This document shows, in pieces, positions 52,401-56,839 of a DNA stretch of 64,000 bases (the stretch's first letter is position 1; each line of letters begins with the position of its first letter). The stretch is taken from NCBI GenBank assembly GCA_030998225.1, contig JAPYXD010000555.1:1550001-1614000 (forward strand), given 5' to 3'. A model generated the notes under the pieces. The model was not told the DNA's origin. It ran no database searches and saw nothing but the letters and a program-made list of their open reading frames with translations. The position numbers and the translations under genes were made by a program. The DNA comes from Diplolepis rosae (taxonomy: Eukaryota; Arthropoda; Insecta; Hymenoptera; Diplolepididae).

Positions 52401-54026
52401 TTCTAGTTTTTTTGGTTCTGCCCTGGACAAGTAAAAGCACATGTTGGCTTCCCATCGGAGGAATGCTGCCGTTGGTTAAAGTTTGGCGCGCGATTTAGAA
52501 TCGAATTAATTTAATTCGATATTGAATCGCGCACCAGTTTACAGCCGATGGCAGAACTTCTCCAGCGGGGAGCCAACACGTGCTGCTACTGCTGCTTGCA
52601 CAGGCAGCCAGTGATCCCAGAACGTGGGAGCTGGCGGCCCCCACCATAGATGCCTCGAGTTCATTGTGTCTTCCTCATTCCACCAACGTATGGCAGTCGA
52701 GCGAGAAAGAAGCCATGAGCTGGTGGGGTCTATGGTGGGGGCAGCCAGCTCCCTAGTTCTGGGATTACTGCAGGCAGCCATTTTTCGAAACACTGATTTT
52801 ATTTTACTATTTAGTTAGGCAGGCATAATTTTGCGCCCAAAAAGAAGATCTATGGGGGACGCAATATTTGAGAAGCAATTGCTACTTAAAGCAAATGAAC
52901 ACATCCGCAAAGAATAATAAATATTTAAAGAATTTGAAAATCTTTCTGTGGAAAAAATGACGCTTTCGACTGCGCTGGGATTCGAGCCCAGGTCTTTCGA
53001 TTGCCGGTCGACTGCTCTACCACTGAGCTACACAGGCGTCCGACATCTCTTTTTCCACAGGAAGATCTCCTTATATCGCCTAGTGGCTCAGCCTTGCGGC
53101 TGTAAATGATTTCAAATTAATTAGTTGAGTTTGAAATTTTTGTCACTGCCTACATTATCGGAGGATCACTAGTCGCGTATCAGATAGGATACGTTGTCGA
53201 CAGGTGTCCTCGTAGACAATTTCAAACTCTTATATCGCAAATAATGCAAATAAATTCAATATTTAAAGAATTTGAAAATCTTTCTGTAGCAAAAATGACG
53301 CTTTCGACTGCGCTGGGATTCGAACCCAGGTCTTTCGATTGCCGGTCGAATTATTCTTGATGAAATTTTTTGTATTATTAAAAATCCATTTTGCATTTTG
53401 TACTAACCTATTTCAAATATACATTTCGCATTTTTTATTTTAAATAGAAAATAGGAAACAATTTTCTATTTTGCATTTTAAACAGATTTTGCGAAACTAT
53501 TTTGTATTTTACATTTTGAGAACCATTTTACCCAGCTTTGGCAGTAGAATTAGTTAGCTTAGCACTTCGTGATTTGCACATCCTGATGTTCCTGTAAAGA
53601 ATGAGGAGCATCCTTATGAAAAGGACGATAAAGATGCGATCTTAGGTCCTTCGAGTTACAACGAGCACGGATATCGAATGCTGTTGATCTGGGCCTCCGG
53701 TCTCTGTCCTGAGGTAGATCCCATGAAAGAACTCCAGGAGGCTTTATGTGCCATCGGCAAGGAGACAGCCGCTGGTAATAATCCTTTTGTAACACGTAGA
53801 TGCAAAAAAATGACTCTTATCGCAAAAAATACCGTGTGTATCATATGCAGATTAGTGATAACCGTCACTTAGCCTTTTTTTTATCGGAAACTAAAATTTT
53901 CAAGTATTTTCATTAATATTGTTGATAATTTAATTTTTAGAATCCATCCGCAAACATCAGGACAAAGAAAATGAAGGAAAGTCGAAATTAAATAAACATC
54001 GTTGTCAAAGTTGCACAATTACGTGA
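31356..54026 (+). CDS. Ankyrin-repeat and death-domain protein (ANKDD1-type), 14 exons
   Basis: Joined exons give about 554 residues without a stop: a 41-residue polar N-terminus, eleven ankyrin repeats (about residues 43-408), a Ser/Arg-rich linker, a death domain (about 445-520) and a basic tail ending CTIT. This architecture matches ANKDD1A/B. Ankyrin signatures include APIHWAASRGS, RPLHMAAWYGH, TPLHVTT, TPLHLACQS, SPIHIAAEMGHTEICKLLL. Death-domain signatures are LWRLAYKQLGPEDWKKLALH and GYRMLLIW. Family members are cytosolic scaffolds without enzymatic residues; ligands are not deducible. The N-terminal exon is the least certain part; splice joins downstream are all in frame with good signals. 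Confidence 0.93.
32408..32511 (+). CDS. ANKDD1-type exon 2: ankyrin repeat 1
   Basis: 104 nt, (F)FKNDLLLHEAVIKNEADAVR then KVLKETVDVDSRNN. Acceptor ggtttttcag, donor AAT/gtaagt. LLHEAV and the VDVDSRNN end mark a capping ankyrin repeat. Confidence 0.9.
32775..32873 (+). CDS. ANKDD1-type exon 3: ankyrin repeat 2
   Basis: Exactly 33 codons, phase 0 at both ends: YGRAPIHWAASRGSTEIIEM then LIQAKCDIEAKDK. Acceptor attgtcaag lacks a strong pyrimidine tract; donor gtgaaa. Confidence 0.92.
33094..33192 (+). CDS. ANKDD1-type exon 4: ankyrin repeat 3
   Basis: 33 codons, phase 0: FGMRPLHMAAWYGHQDAVKM then LINAGADVLALNK. Acceptor cgaatgtaag, donor gttcgt. Confidence 0.92.
33412..33790 (-). repeat. Repeat family B, copy 2 (internally deleted)
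   Basis: ggctctatcagccttgag, acattctcatcacgacactc, gcgcttcgccttcgattttc and, after a deletion, ctgactcagggagtctcaaa and accaataccttctcat. Reverse orientation to copy 1. In ANKDD1-type intron 4. Confidence 0.7.
33791..34612. other. Intronic sequence
   Basis: AT-rich then slightly GC-richer at 34160-34460; no exon or element ends recognised. Confidence 0.3.
34616..34869. mobile_element. TIR element, 254 bp, with repeated tcactgatt motif
   Basis: Left tactctctaaatctgaatca, right tgattcagatttagagagta. Between them, about ten diverged copies of ttcactgattnaatcagt-like units make a dense array of small dyads. Confidence 0.8.
35412..35578. repeat. Hairpin, about 165 bp
   Basis: cattcttaaattaataactc and tggattttt pair with aaatccatttaagttattaa and tttaagaatg; outer flanks tccaatacttttgac and its approximate complement extend the arms. 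Non-autonomous foldback element. Confidence 0.7.
36206..36388. mobile_element. Foldback element, about 180 bp, GC-richer than surroundings
   Basis: Arms of about 75 bp: cagtgcagtggttcacc then tttgcggaacgtctccactg on the left, complemented by cagtggagacgttccgcaaa then ggtgaaccactgcactg on the right. Small loop around 36290. Nearly perfect pairing suggests a young element. Confidence 0.85.
36733..37152 (+). pseudogene. Mariner transposase remnant, N-terminal part
   Basis: KQWLDKCYPDFAPLRQMVEK, WFADFKRGRTKTDD, EHSGRPNSPFVPENIKKS, then a frameshift near 36965, continuing CKLKLCEIADTLMISEISVF, MRMLCAKWMPRLLTVDQKQQ, RVDDSEH. Resembles the Mos1-type paired helix-turn-helix domain. No catalytic Asp reached before the break. 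Confidence 0.88.
37590..38787 (-). repeat. Repeat family B, copy 3
   Basis: Longest copy. CpG-rich motifs at the left (gcgcttcgctcgcaagtttg, gtcgcgctttgcgctcgg, gcgcttcacgctcgatttt), then diverged units around ttcgtatctcac, a (cagaca)n run at 38648-38669, and the end accaataccttctcatc. It sits inside the mariner at 36563-39074 together with about 430 bp of other sequence at its left. No transposase found. Confidence 0.7.
38788..38998 (+). pseudogene. Mariner transposase remnant, C-terminal part
   Basis: KVLFHQDNAPCHK (second catalytic Asp), then a jump over the third-Asp region to KRMLMGMKFDSNEEVIAETE, AYFEAKDKSFYKKGIEMLEK. Belongs with the N-terminal part at 36733. Central third of the protein is absent. 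Confidence 0.88.
39267..39473 (+). CDS. ANKDD1-type exon 5: ankyrin repeats 4 and 5
   Basis: 69 codons, phase 0: KEYTLLMCGARGGSVEVVNY ... ATALHHAALAGHSSIITALS ... IELEAKDK. Acceptor gactttcacag, donor gtaaga. The 6-kb intron before it contains a repeat family B copy, the 36.2-kb palindrome and a mariner interrupted by another family B copy. Confidence 0.92.
39474..39903. other. Intron sequence
   Basis: AT-rich, no element ends recognised. Confidence 0.3.
39904..40141. mobile_element. TIR element, 238 bp, ends acaatcaagactcgtttatt
   Basis: Left tcaagactcgtttattgcaa, right ttgcaataaacgagtcttga. A second internal pair (gcgagactcatctattgcaa and ttgcaataaacgagtctcgc) makes nested arms. Interior is C-rich (cccctaacccccaccc). 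In ANKDD1-type intron 5. Confidence 0.82.
40284..40481 (+). CDS. ANKDD1-type exon 6: ankyrin repeats 6 and 7
   Basis: 66 codons, phase 0: KGQTAMHWACSEGHLESVEV, LIELGANVDAQDNEGNTPLH, LLLKVGANTELTDE. Acceptor attaaattag, donor gtaata. Confidence 0.95.
40685..40783 (+). CDS. ANKDD1-type exon 7: ankyrin repeat 8
   Basis: 33 codons, phase 0: MGVTSLHVAASQGCKGILES then IIQHGGLLNKQCK. Acceptor tgttcgaag, donor gtatgt. Too short to stand out as an open frame by itself. Confidence 0.92.
40938..41036 (+). CDS. ANKDD1-type exon 8: ankyrin repeat 9
   Basis: 33 codons, phase 0: NGNTPLHLACQSNEVDTVEI then LINKGAELNNLNT. Acceptor aattcgcag, donor gtaaaa. Confidence 0.94.
41037..42098. other. Intron sequence with unexplained minus-strand open frame
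   Basis: An 84-codon minus-strand frame at 41592-41846 (MDRAGVVKKSIDDFNNFVHL to SIYWDQINNSLLK) has a natural-looking amino-acid mix, but no known domain was recognised and no supporting exon was found. It may belong to the same decayed element as the plus-strand frame that follows. There is also an (aat)n/(ata)n microsatellite at about 41075-41100. Confidence 0.3.
42099..42308 (+). pseudogene. Fragment resembling the N-terminus of a Crypton-like (tyrosine recombinase) protein
   Basis: Open frame without a clear start: NDISSDESTDEEEINKNFET, TLPKKSVDRCMLVYDNYQRW, KQGNRNLNL-stop. An acidic Ser/Asp/Glu stretch followed by LPKKS..R...YDNYQRW resembles the N-terminal SAM-like region of Crypton-type recombinases in insect genomes. 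Only this segment is present; the catalytic Arg/Tyr domain is absent. Recognition is from memory of the motif, so confidence is low. Confidence 0.35.
42309..42540. repeat. GC-rich patch with short dyads
   Basis: Contains gcactcgctccgctcgtgcc, a run of six C, and gcccgaggcgaagccgaggg followed by a dyad around cgccataatg/catcatggca. Base composition differs sharply from the AT-rich intron around it. No gene recognised. Confidence 0.4.
42541..43442. other. Intron sequence
   Basis: AT-rich. Apart from the splice acceptor at 43442 no feature recognised. Confidence 0.3.
43443..43541 (+). CDS. ANKDD1-type exon 9: ankyrin repeat 10
   Basis: 33 codons, phase 0: RLQSPIHIAAEMGHTEICKL then LLSAGANIEQREQ. 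Acceptor gctttattctag, donor gtaaat. Confidence 0.95.
44228..44587. mobile_element. TIR element family D, copy 1
   Basis: About 360 bp; left ttaagagcatatgatactta then ggaaattagcaa, right cttgctatttttctta then agtatcacatgcccttaa. Interior has acgtgtttgtgttt and caaacatgtagaaa in inverted orientation. No coding sequence. In ANKDD1-type intron 9. Confidence 0.75.
44778..44964. mobile_element. TIR element family C, copy 4
   Basis: 187 bp, cactgagaaaaaaatgctat to agcattttttctcagtg with TA on both sides (44776-44777, 44965-44966). Same internal order as the copies at 22934 and 24001, in ANKDD1-type intron 9. Confidence 0.88.
45155..45496. mobile_element. TIR element family D, copy 2
   Basis: About 340 bp; left aaaggcatgtgatacttaag then aaaactagcaa, right ttgctaatttcttaag then tatcacattcccttaa. 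Clearly homologous to 44228-44587, 570 bp upstream. Confidence 0.75.
45497..45963. mobile_element. TIR element family E, copy 1, with nested element
   Basis: Left gggcatggattaatcggacc then acgtgactgaatta, right ggttgatccatggccttaaa. It contains a smaller inverted-repeat element at about 45834-45939 (cactcagaaaaaatatttgt to acaaatcttttttctgagtg). A larger relative is at 48493-50508. Confidence 0.7.
45970..46198. mobile_element. Foldback element, 229 bp, TA-flanked
   Basis: Left cactgaaaaaagtggttagt, right actaaccattttttccagtg. The arms pair for about 100 bp (atatgcctcagctattttat and its complement), leaving a short loop near 46080. TA at 45968-45969 and 46199-46200. Confidence 0.88.
46227..46383. 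mobile_element. Foldback element, 157 bp, ends aaggccgtgtggta
   Basis: Left aaggccgtgtggtagggtct then gacgtta.caattacatacgac, right gtcgtatgtaattagtgacg then tcagatcctaccacacggcc. Arms of about 45 bp. Confidence 0.85.
46541..46636 (+). CDS. ANKDD1-type exon 10: ankyrin repeat 11
   Basis: 32 codons, phase 0: SGKTPLYIAARGSFTAIVDM then IIKTARVDYLTP. Acceptor tgattttttag, donor gtaatc. Degenerate second half, as expected for a C-terminal capping repeat. Confidence 0.93.
47037..47262 (+). CDS. ANKDD1-type exon 11: linker and first half of death domain
   Basis: 75 codons plus one base: EDTNSDKEVTSGRRDWREET, SISSSKIGLSDNVQSILWRL, AYKQLGPEDWKKLALHWAFN, HDQINAIEHQYT. The Trp in DWKKLA and the following helix are typical of death domains. 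Acceptor ggtataag, donor gtaaaa. The linker is rich in Ser, Arg and Glu. Confidence 0.93.
47541..47917. mobile_element. TIR element nested in the foldback element
   Basis: Left gaaggaaaatggattataaa, right tttataatccatttttctca followed by gtgtg. It interrupts the left arm of the surrounding palindrome; the arm continues at about 47918 with atataaaacttgttgggctt. Between its ends is a SINE body and a (ttataatctaaatt)n-like array at 47740-47860. Confidence 0.8.
47570..47715 (-). mobile_element. SINE body, copy without tRNA head
   Basis: ttcaaattaattaggtgagt, tttgaaattt, gaatcactagtcgcgtatca, gttgtcgacaggtgtcct-like block (attgtcgacaggtgtcctca), and cttatatcgcaaaataatgc. Same order as in 53110-53250 and the complement of 60776-60930. 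Confidence 0.8.
48867..49352. mobile_element. Foldback element, 486 bp, TA-flanked
   Basis: Ends cactgtaaaaaaaataattc and gaattattttttttacagtg; the arms pair nearly along their whole length, about 220 bp each (for example gacacgttgtttttttacaa and ttgtaaaaaaacaacgtgtc). TA at 48865-48866 and 49353-49354. One arm reads gcacgtta where the other reads gtgcaacg, so a few changes separate them. Confidence 0.9.
49456..50240. mobile_element. Element with ccctattgaaaa ends and acgacgtcaaaa arrays
   Basis: Left ccctattgaaaaacttgacg, right cgtttttcaataggg. Both end zones are arrays of short units (acgacgtcaaaa, atgacgtaaaaa, and complements in the other half). The central part is also palindromic: ctttaagaagccttac, taataaattattttattata, ttatattcggtcgttcattg and complements. 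No coding capacity. Confidence 0.85.
50630..51286. mobile_element. TIR element, about 655 bp, ends aaggtagtc
   Basis: Left aaggtagtctgatagcgatc, right cgtcggactacctt. The interior is GC-richer than the flanks at 50810-50900 (cgcgctgcgccaatcactcg). No transposase recognised. The inverted repeat is short and imperfect, so boundaries are tentative. Confidence 0.5.
51373..51887. mobile_element. Second ccctattgaaaa element, 515 bp, TA-flanked
   Basis: Left ccctattgaaaattccgacg, right cgtcggaattttcaataggg, TA at 51371-51372 and 51888-51889. End arrays of ggaaacgacatcggaaacg-like units; the centre is a perfect-looking palindrome around aaaccaatatgtttataacag. Shares its 12-bp end and its layout with 49456-50240, but the internal repeat unit is different. 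Confidence 0.88.
52455..52556. repeat. Hairpin, about 100 bp
   Basis: ccatcggaggaatgctgccg through ggcgcgcgattnagaatcga pairs with tcgatattgaatcgcgcacc and agccgatggcag. The centre is attaatttaattc. Confidence 0.65.
52629..52752. repeat. Hairpin, about 125 bp
   Basis: agctggcggcccccaccata pairs with tatggtgggggcagccagct; the loop holds ctcattccaccaacgtatgg. Open frames over this region on both strands are a consequence of the high GC, not genes. Confidence 0.75.
52907..53355 (-). mobile_element. tRNA-derived SINE, tandem (one full unit plus a partial second)
   Basis: Read on the minus strand the unit has a tRNA-like head (52959-53042) with box A tagctcagtggtagagc and box B ggctcgaatcc, and a T-arm ctggg/cccag that pairs perfectly. 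On the plus strand the head is followed by a body of about 150 bp (53100-53240). The junction sequence atatttaaagaatttgaaaa occurs at 52921 and again at about 53262, so the unit repeats with a period of about 340 bp; the second head is cut at about 53350. Confidence 0.8.
52959..53042 (-). ncRNA. tRNA-like head of the SINE
   Basis: Minus strand, 84 nt: ggacgcctgtgtagctcagt at the 5' side, gaaagcgtc at the 3' side. D-arm agctc..gagc, T-arm ctgggctcgaatcccag. The putative anticodon loop ccggcaa lacks the usual U33, and the unit is repeated, so it is a SINE promoter region and not a tRNA gene. Confidence 0.6.
53646..53774 (+). CDS. ANKDD1-type exon 12: second half of death domain
   Basis: 129 nt: (G)PSSYNEHGYRMLLIWASG then EVDPMKELQEALCAIGKETA. 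Enters in phase 1 and leaves in phase 1. GYRMLLIW is the last-helices signature of the domain. Acceptor gatcttag, donor gtaata. The intron before it is 6.4 kb and almost entirely transposon-derived. Confidence 0.94.
53941..54026 (+). CDS. ANKDD1-type exon 13: basic tail with CaaX-like end
   Basis: (E)SIRKHQDKENEGKSKLNK then HRCQSCTIT-stop (TGA 54024-54026). Acceptor ttaatttttag. The chain ends C-T-I-T, which fits the CaaX prenylation pattern, preceded by a Lys/Arg/His-rich stretch and another Cys. Membrane anchoring is inference. Confidence 0.88.
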
Positions 54027-55729
54027 AATTCTTTTGAATTTAAGAAAAAAAATAAGGGAATACATTTGAAACATTTTCACTTTGAAAATAAAAATAATTT
54101 AATTAAAAGTGATAATAAAAATGGCATTCTGAAGTCCTTGTCAAGACCTCGCCTGAAGTATTGAATGTTTATTATAAAAAAAAATATATTATAGAATATT
54201 CAAAAAGCTTCATACGAATTTTGTATTGCAGTTTGCAAAAACAATCCTCTTTCGCTTACGTTCCATTGCAGTAAAAAATGTTAAATTTCATTAAAATGAT
54301 GGATAATCAGAAACATAATGACTTGTATTAAGTGCAAAATTGTATGTTATGTGTAATTACAATCCTTGTACACTTAATCTTCAAACTGAATGTACTTATC
54401 TCTAATGAAAAGTATTAATTAAAGAAAACAAAGTCCAATTCTCATTGTGCATTGAAATTACCTATAAATTAATAAACGAATCCTTACTTCAAAAAGTTTA
54501 AGATATTAGAAGAGCGTTTTATAGTATAAAAAAACAAAGCATTAAATCGCTTTTGTAACTCAATTGTAACTAAAGGCTAAAAAATGTATCAACCATCTTG
54601 AAATATAAAATCTATATCTGAGTGTTATTTAAATTTTTCAAAATAAAGAATAAAGTACTGAAATAAACCTTAATTTTTCAGTGTTTACTGTTCTTATTAC
54701 TTTTTTAACAAAAAAGAACAATGAAGAACACAAATTCCTCAGCTTTGATACAGGTCTTTTTTCGTGCGATAGACTGGTAAGATTCTAGTATTAAACTTTG
54801 TACATACATACTTTTATCAAGCTTGCTGACATATTTGTACAAAAAGGAAATGTTATGTTTAATGAAATCCAATATCAGAAAATCGTTCGAATAATCCATA
54901 AATAAACTTCAATTATTTGATTTCAAGTACATTAAATTAAACATTACTCAGAGAAGACTATTAAATTTGAAAATTTCTCTTTTTAAATATAAATCGTAGT
55001 TTTCAAAGAATTTAAATAAATTTATACAACGATTACAAAATTCATTTTTCACACTGACTTATAAAACATCTCGTTTTTATAACGAATTTGATTCAATTAT
55101 TTCATCTGGTACAAAAATTGGTCCAAACACTTGCCACAGGTGAGACACAAAGAAGTCTTTTGGATCGTTTTGCAACGCAGGCTCATTATACATTATCCTT
55201 ACTCATATCGTATAATTCTAATAGGTGGCTGAGAAACTAATGCATTTTTAGAACTTAATTTTTTACTTAAGTACAAAAAAATAAAATTTAAAAAGTCAAA
55301 AAAAAAAAAATTATGAATCATTAAGCAAACACTTTTTCTACAATTCTACTTAATTTTGAAATTGACTTTAAATCTGTACAATTTCTGTACATATTGTATC
55401 TTGTTTAGATGATACAACTGGTTAACAGATCGAGCTTCTTTGTACAAAAACAAAATATTCGTCCCTTAAAGACATGTTTCTTTTAAGTTTGAAAATAACA
55501 GTAAAATTACTATTTTTATTTATTTTTTTTCAATTTTGTCAAGAACAAAGCTTGAAAATATTTTAATAGAGACGCATAGAAAACGATCCATTAAATATTC
55601 AAATAAAAAGATACAATTTTCGTCATGGATGCGTTGTTTATAAATTTTGAATATGCTTATAATCTAAACATTCTAAAGAGTAATTGGAGAATGGAAGAAA
55701 GTTCGTCATTAGGAAGTAGAATAATCCCT
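54027..55729. other. Convergent 3' region between two genes
   Basis: 3' untranslated and intergenic DNA between the ANKDD1-type gene (plus) and the minus-strand gene ending at 55730. AT-rich; several AATAAA and TTTATT hexamers. No element ends recognised. Confidence 0.45.
54642..54647 (+). promoter_or_regulatory. Candidate polyadenylation signal, ANKDD1-type gene
   Basis: AATAAA inside caaaataaagaataaagta, about 615 bp after the stop. Earlier near-matches exist, so the real site may differ. Confidence 0.35.
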
Positions 55730-55869
55730 CTATCGGCGATAAGGATGATAATTGTTGTTGCCAGTAACAGTTGCTGTGTAACCCCTTTGGGGTCCAGGTG
55801 CAGTATACCCATCCGTTGTTCCTTGAGTCACTTCAGGAGTCGCTGGCACTGCTGTTGTATACCCTGGTC
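55730..55869 (-). CDS. Alternative terminal exon A of an unidentified minus-strand gene
   Basis: Minus strand: acceptor attctaacag, then two bases completing a Gly codon and PGYTTAVPATPEVTQGTTDG, YTAPGPQRGYTATVTGNNNY, HPYRR-stop (TAG at 55730-55732). 140 nt. Pro/Thr/Gly-rich, no recognised domain. It shares APGPQR and NYHPYRR-stop, and the splice phase, with the exon at 56706-56839, so the two look like duplicated, mutually exclusive last exons. The protein is not recognised. Confidence 0.7.
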
Positions 55870-56705
55870 CTGTTAGAATTGGATAAAAGAACGTAGTACG
55901 TGGTCAACTAAGAATTTGGACAACAGAGACAAGGAACGAGGATCCCAGGACGAAGGAAAATGACGTTTCTTTGTTTTTAATTCGGTGTTGAAGTTCGAGA
56001 AGAACGTTCCATTCCTAAACGCACTGGACAAAAGTGGCTCTATATTCCTTGCAGAAACCTTGTTTAAGAAAAATAGCTAAGACGAACTTAATATACTTAT
56101 ATATGTTATATGTTCTATGTTATATGTTATATATAATATATAATCTACAAAATAATTTTAAAGCTAAACTCAATATTATACTCTAATATATTTTCTGGGA
56201 AAACTTTAAAATTAAATTAAACAGGTTAATAAGTTCTACCGTTTTCGAACCTAGAATTAGAAATGATTTTCTCTCTTAACAAAAGCGTATAAAATAAAAG
56301 AAAGAACGAAAAGGTTTACAAGTAATTGGCAGAAAATAATACTGAAACACGATCCGTAAAAAATGAAATATTAAAATTTAATGTTAGCATAATGGAAAAT
56401 CGTACACCTAACTTTTCGATGACTTATTTACCTTAATTTATATAATTTTACCCTCTGAATAAAGTAGTAGGTTTGTCTGTAACTTCTTAGTTCATAAGCT
56501 AGTCGATCTTGCTAAAAATTAAATTAGATACTTAATACGAAGGCGTCTATAAAATAACAAATTTTCCAATACACGATCAAAACTATAAAGTAGAGAGTCA
56601 GATATCAAATAAATATTGAATTAAAATTTAAGACTAGCATCTCTTCTTTAAATTTTTTAACACTGCAGTCTCACTGACAAGCCTGTTTTTCTCTTTTTTC
56701 AACAC
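55870..56705 (-). other. Intervening sequence between the two terminal exons
   Basis: AT-rich, with a less AT-rich patch at 55890-56050 just upstream of exon A's acceptor. It would be intron for exon A or 3' untranslated sequence for exon B. No third copy of the APGPQR/NYHPYRR module was found here. Confidence 0.4.
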
Positions 56706-56839
56706 CTAGCGTCGATAAGGATGGTAATTCGTGTGTTGAGTCAAGGAAAACCGTTGAGGACCAGGAGCAGCGTCTCCATTAGGAAGGAATGTTGGAGTTT
56801 CAATTTCAACAGGTTTGAATTTTGGAATAATTGTAGGCT
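56706..56839 (-). CDS. Alternative terminal exon B of the same minus-strand gene
   Basis: Minus strand: acceptor tttcctgcag, two bases completing Glu, then PTIIPKFKPVEIETPTFLPN, GDAAPGPQRFSLTQHTNYHP, YRR-stop (TAG at 56706-56708). 134 nt, same entry phase as exon A. Each exon has its own stop, so a transcript would use one or the other, or B would end the transcript before A is reached. Upstream exons were sought to 64000 and not found. Confidence 0.7.

Larger units (their letters stand above)
52256..53536. mobile_element. Large TIR element, ends agctgggtaa, with nested hairpins and SINEs
   Basis: Left agctgggtaactatttcaaa, right ttttacccagct. Both end zones are low-complexity ccattttccattttgtattt sequence. 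Inside are two hairpins (52455-52556 and 52629-52752) and a SINE tandem (52907-53355). Confidence 0.65.

Noticed and set aside
52539..52818. Open frames of 64-84 codons on both strands
   Set aside because: They overlap a GC-rich hairpin inside a transposable element; palindromes give open frames on both strands by symmetry.
52959..53042. Candidate tRNA gene (box A and box B, paired T-arm)
   Set aside because: The anticodon loop lacks U33, the sequence is repeated 340 bp away and again in altered form at 60.66 kb, and it is joined to a common body. It is a SINE head.
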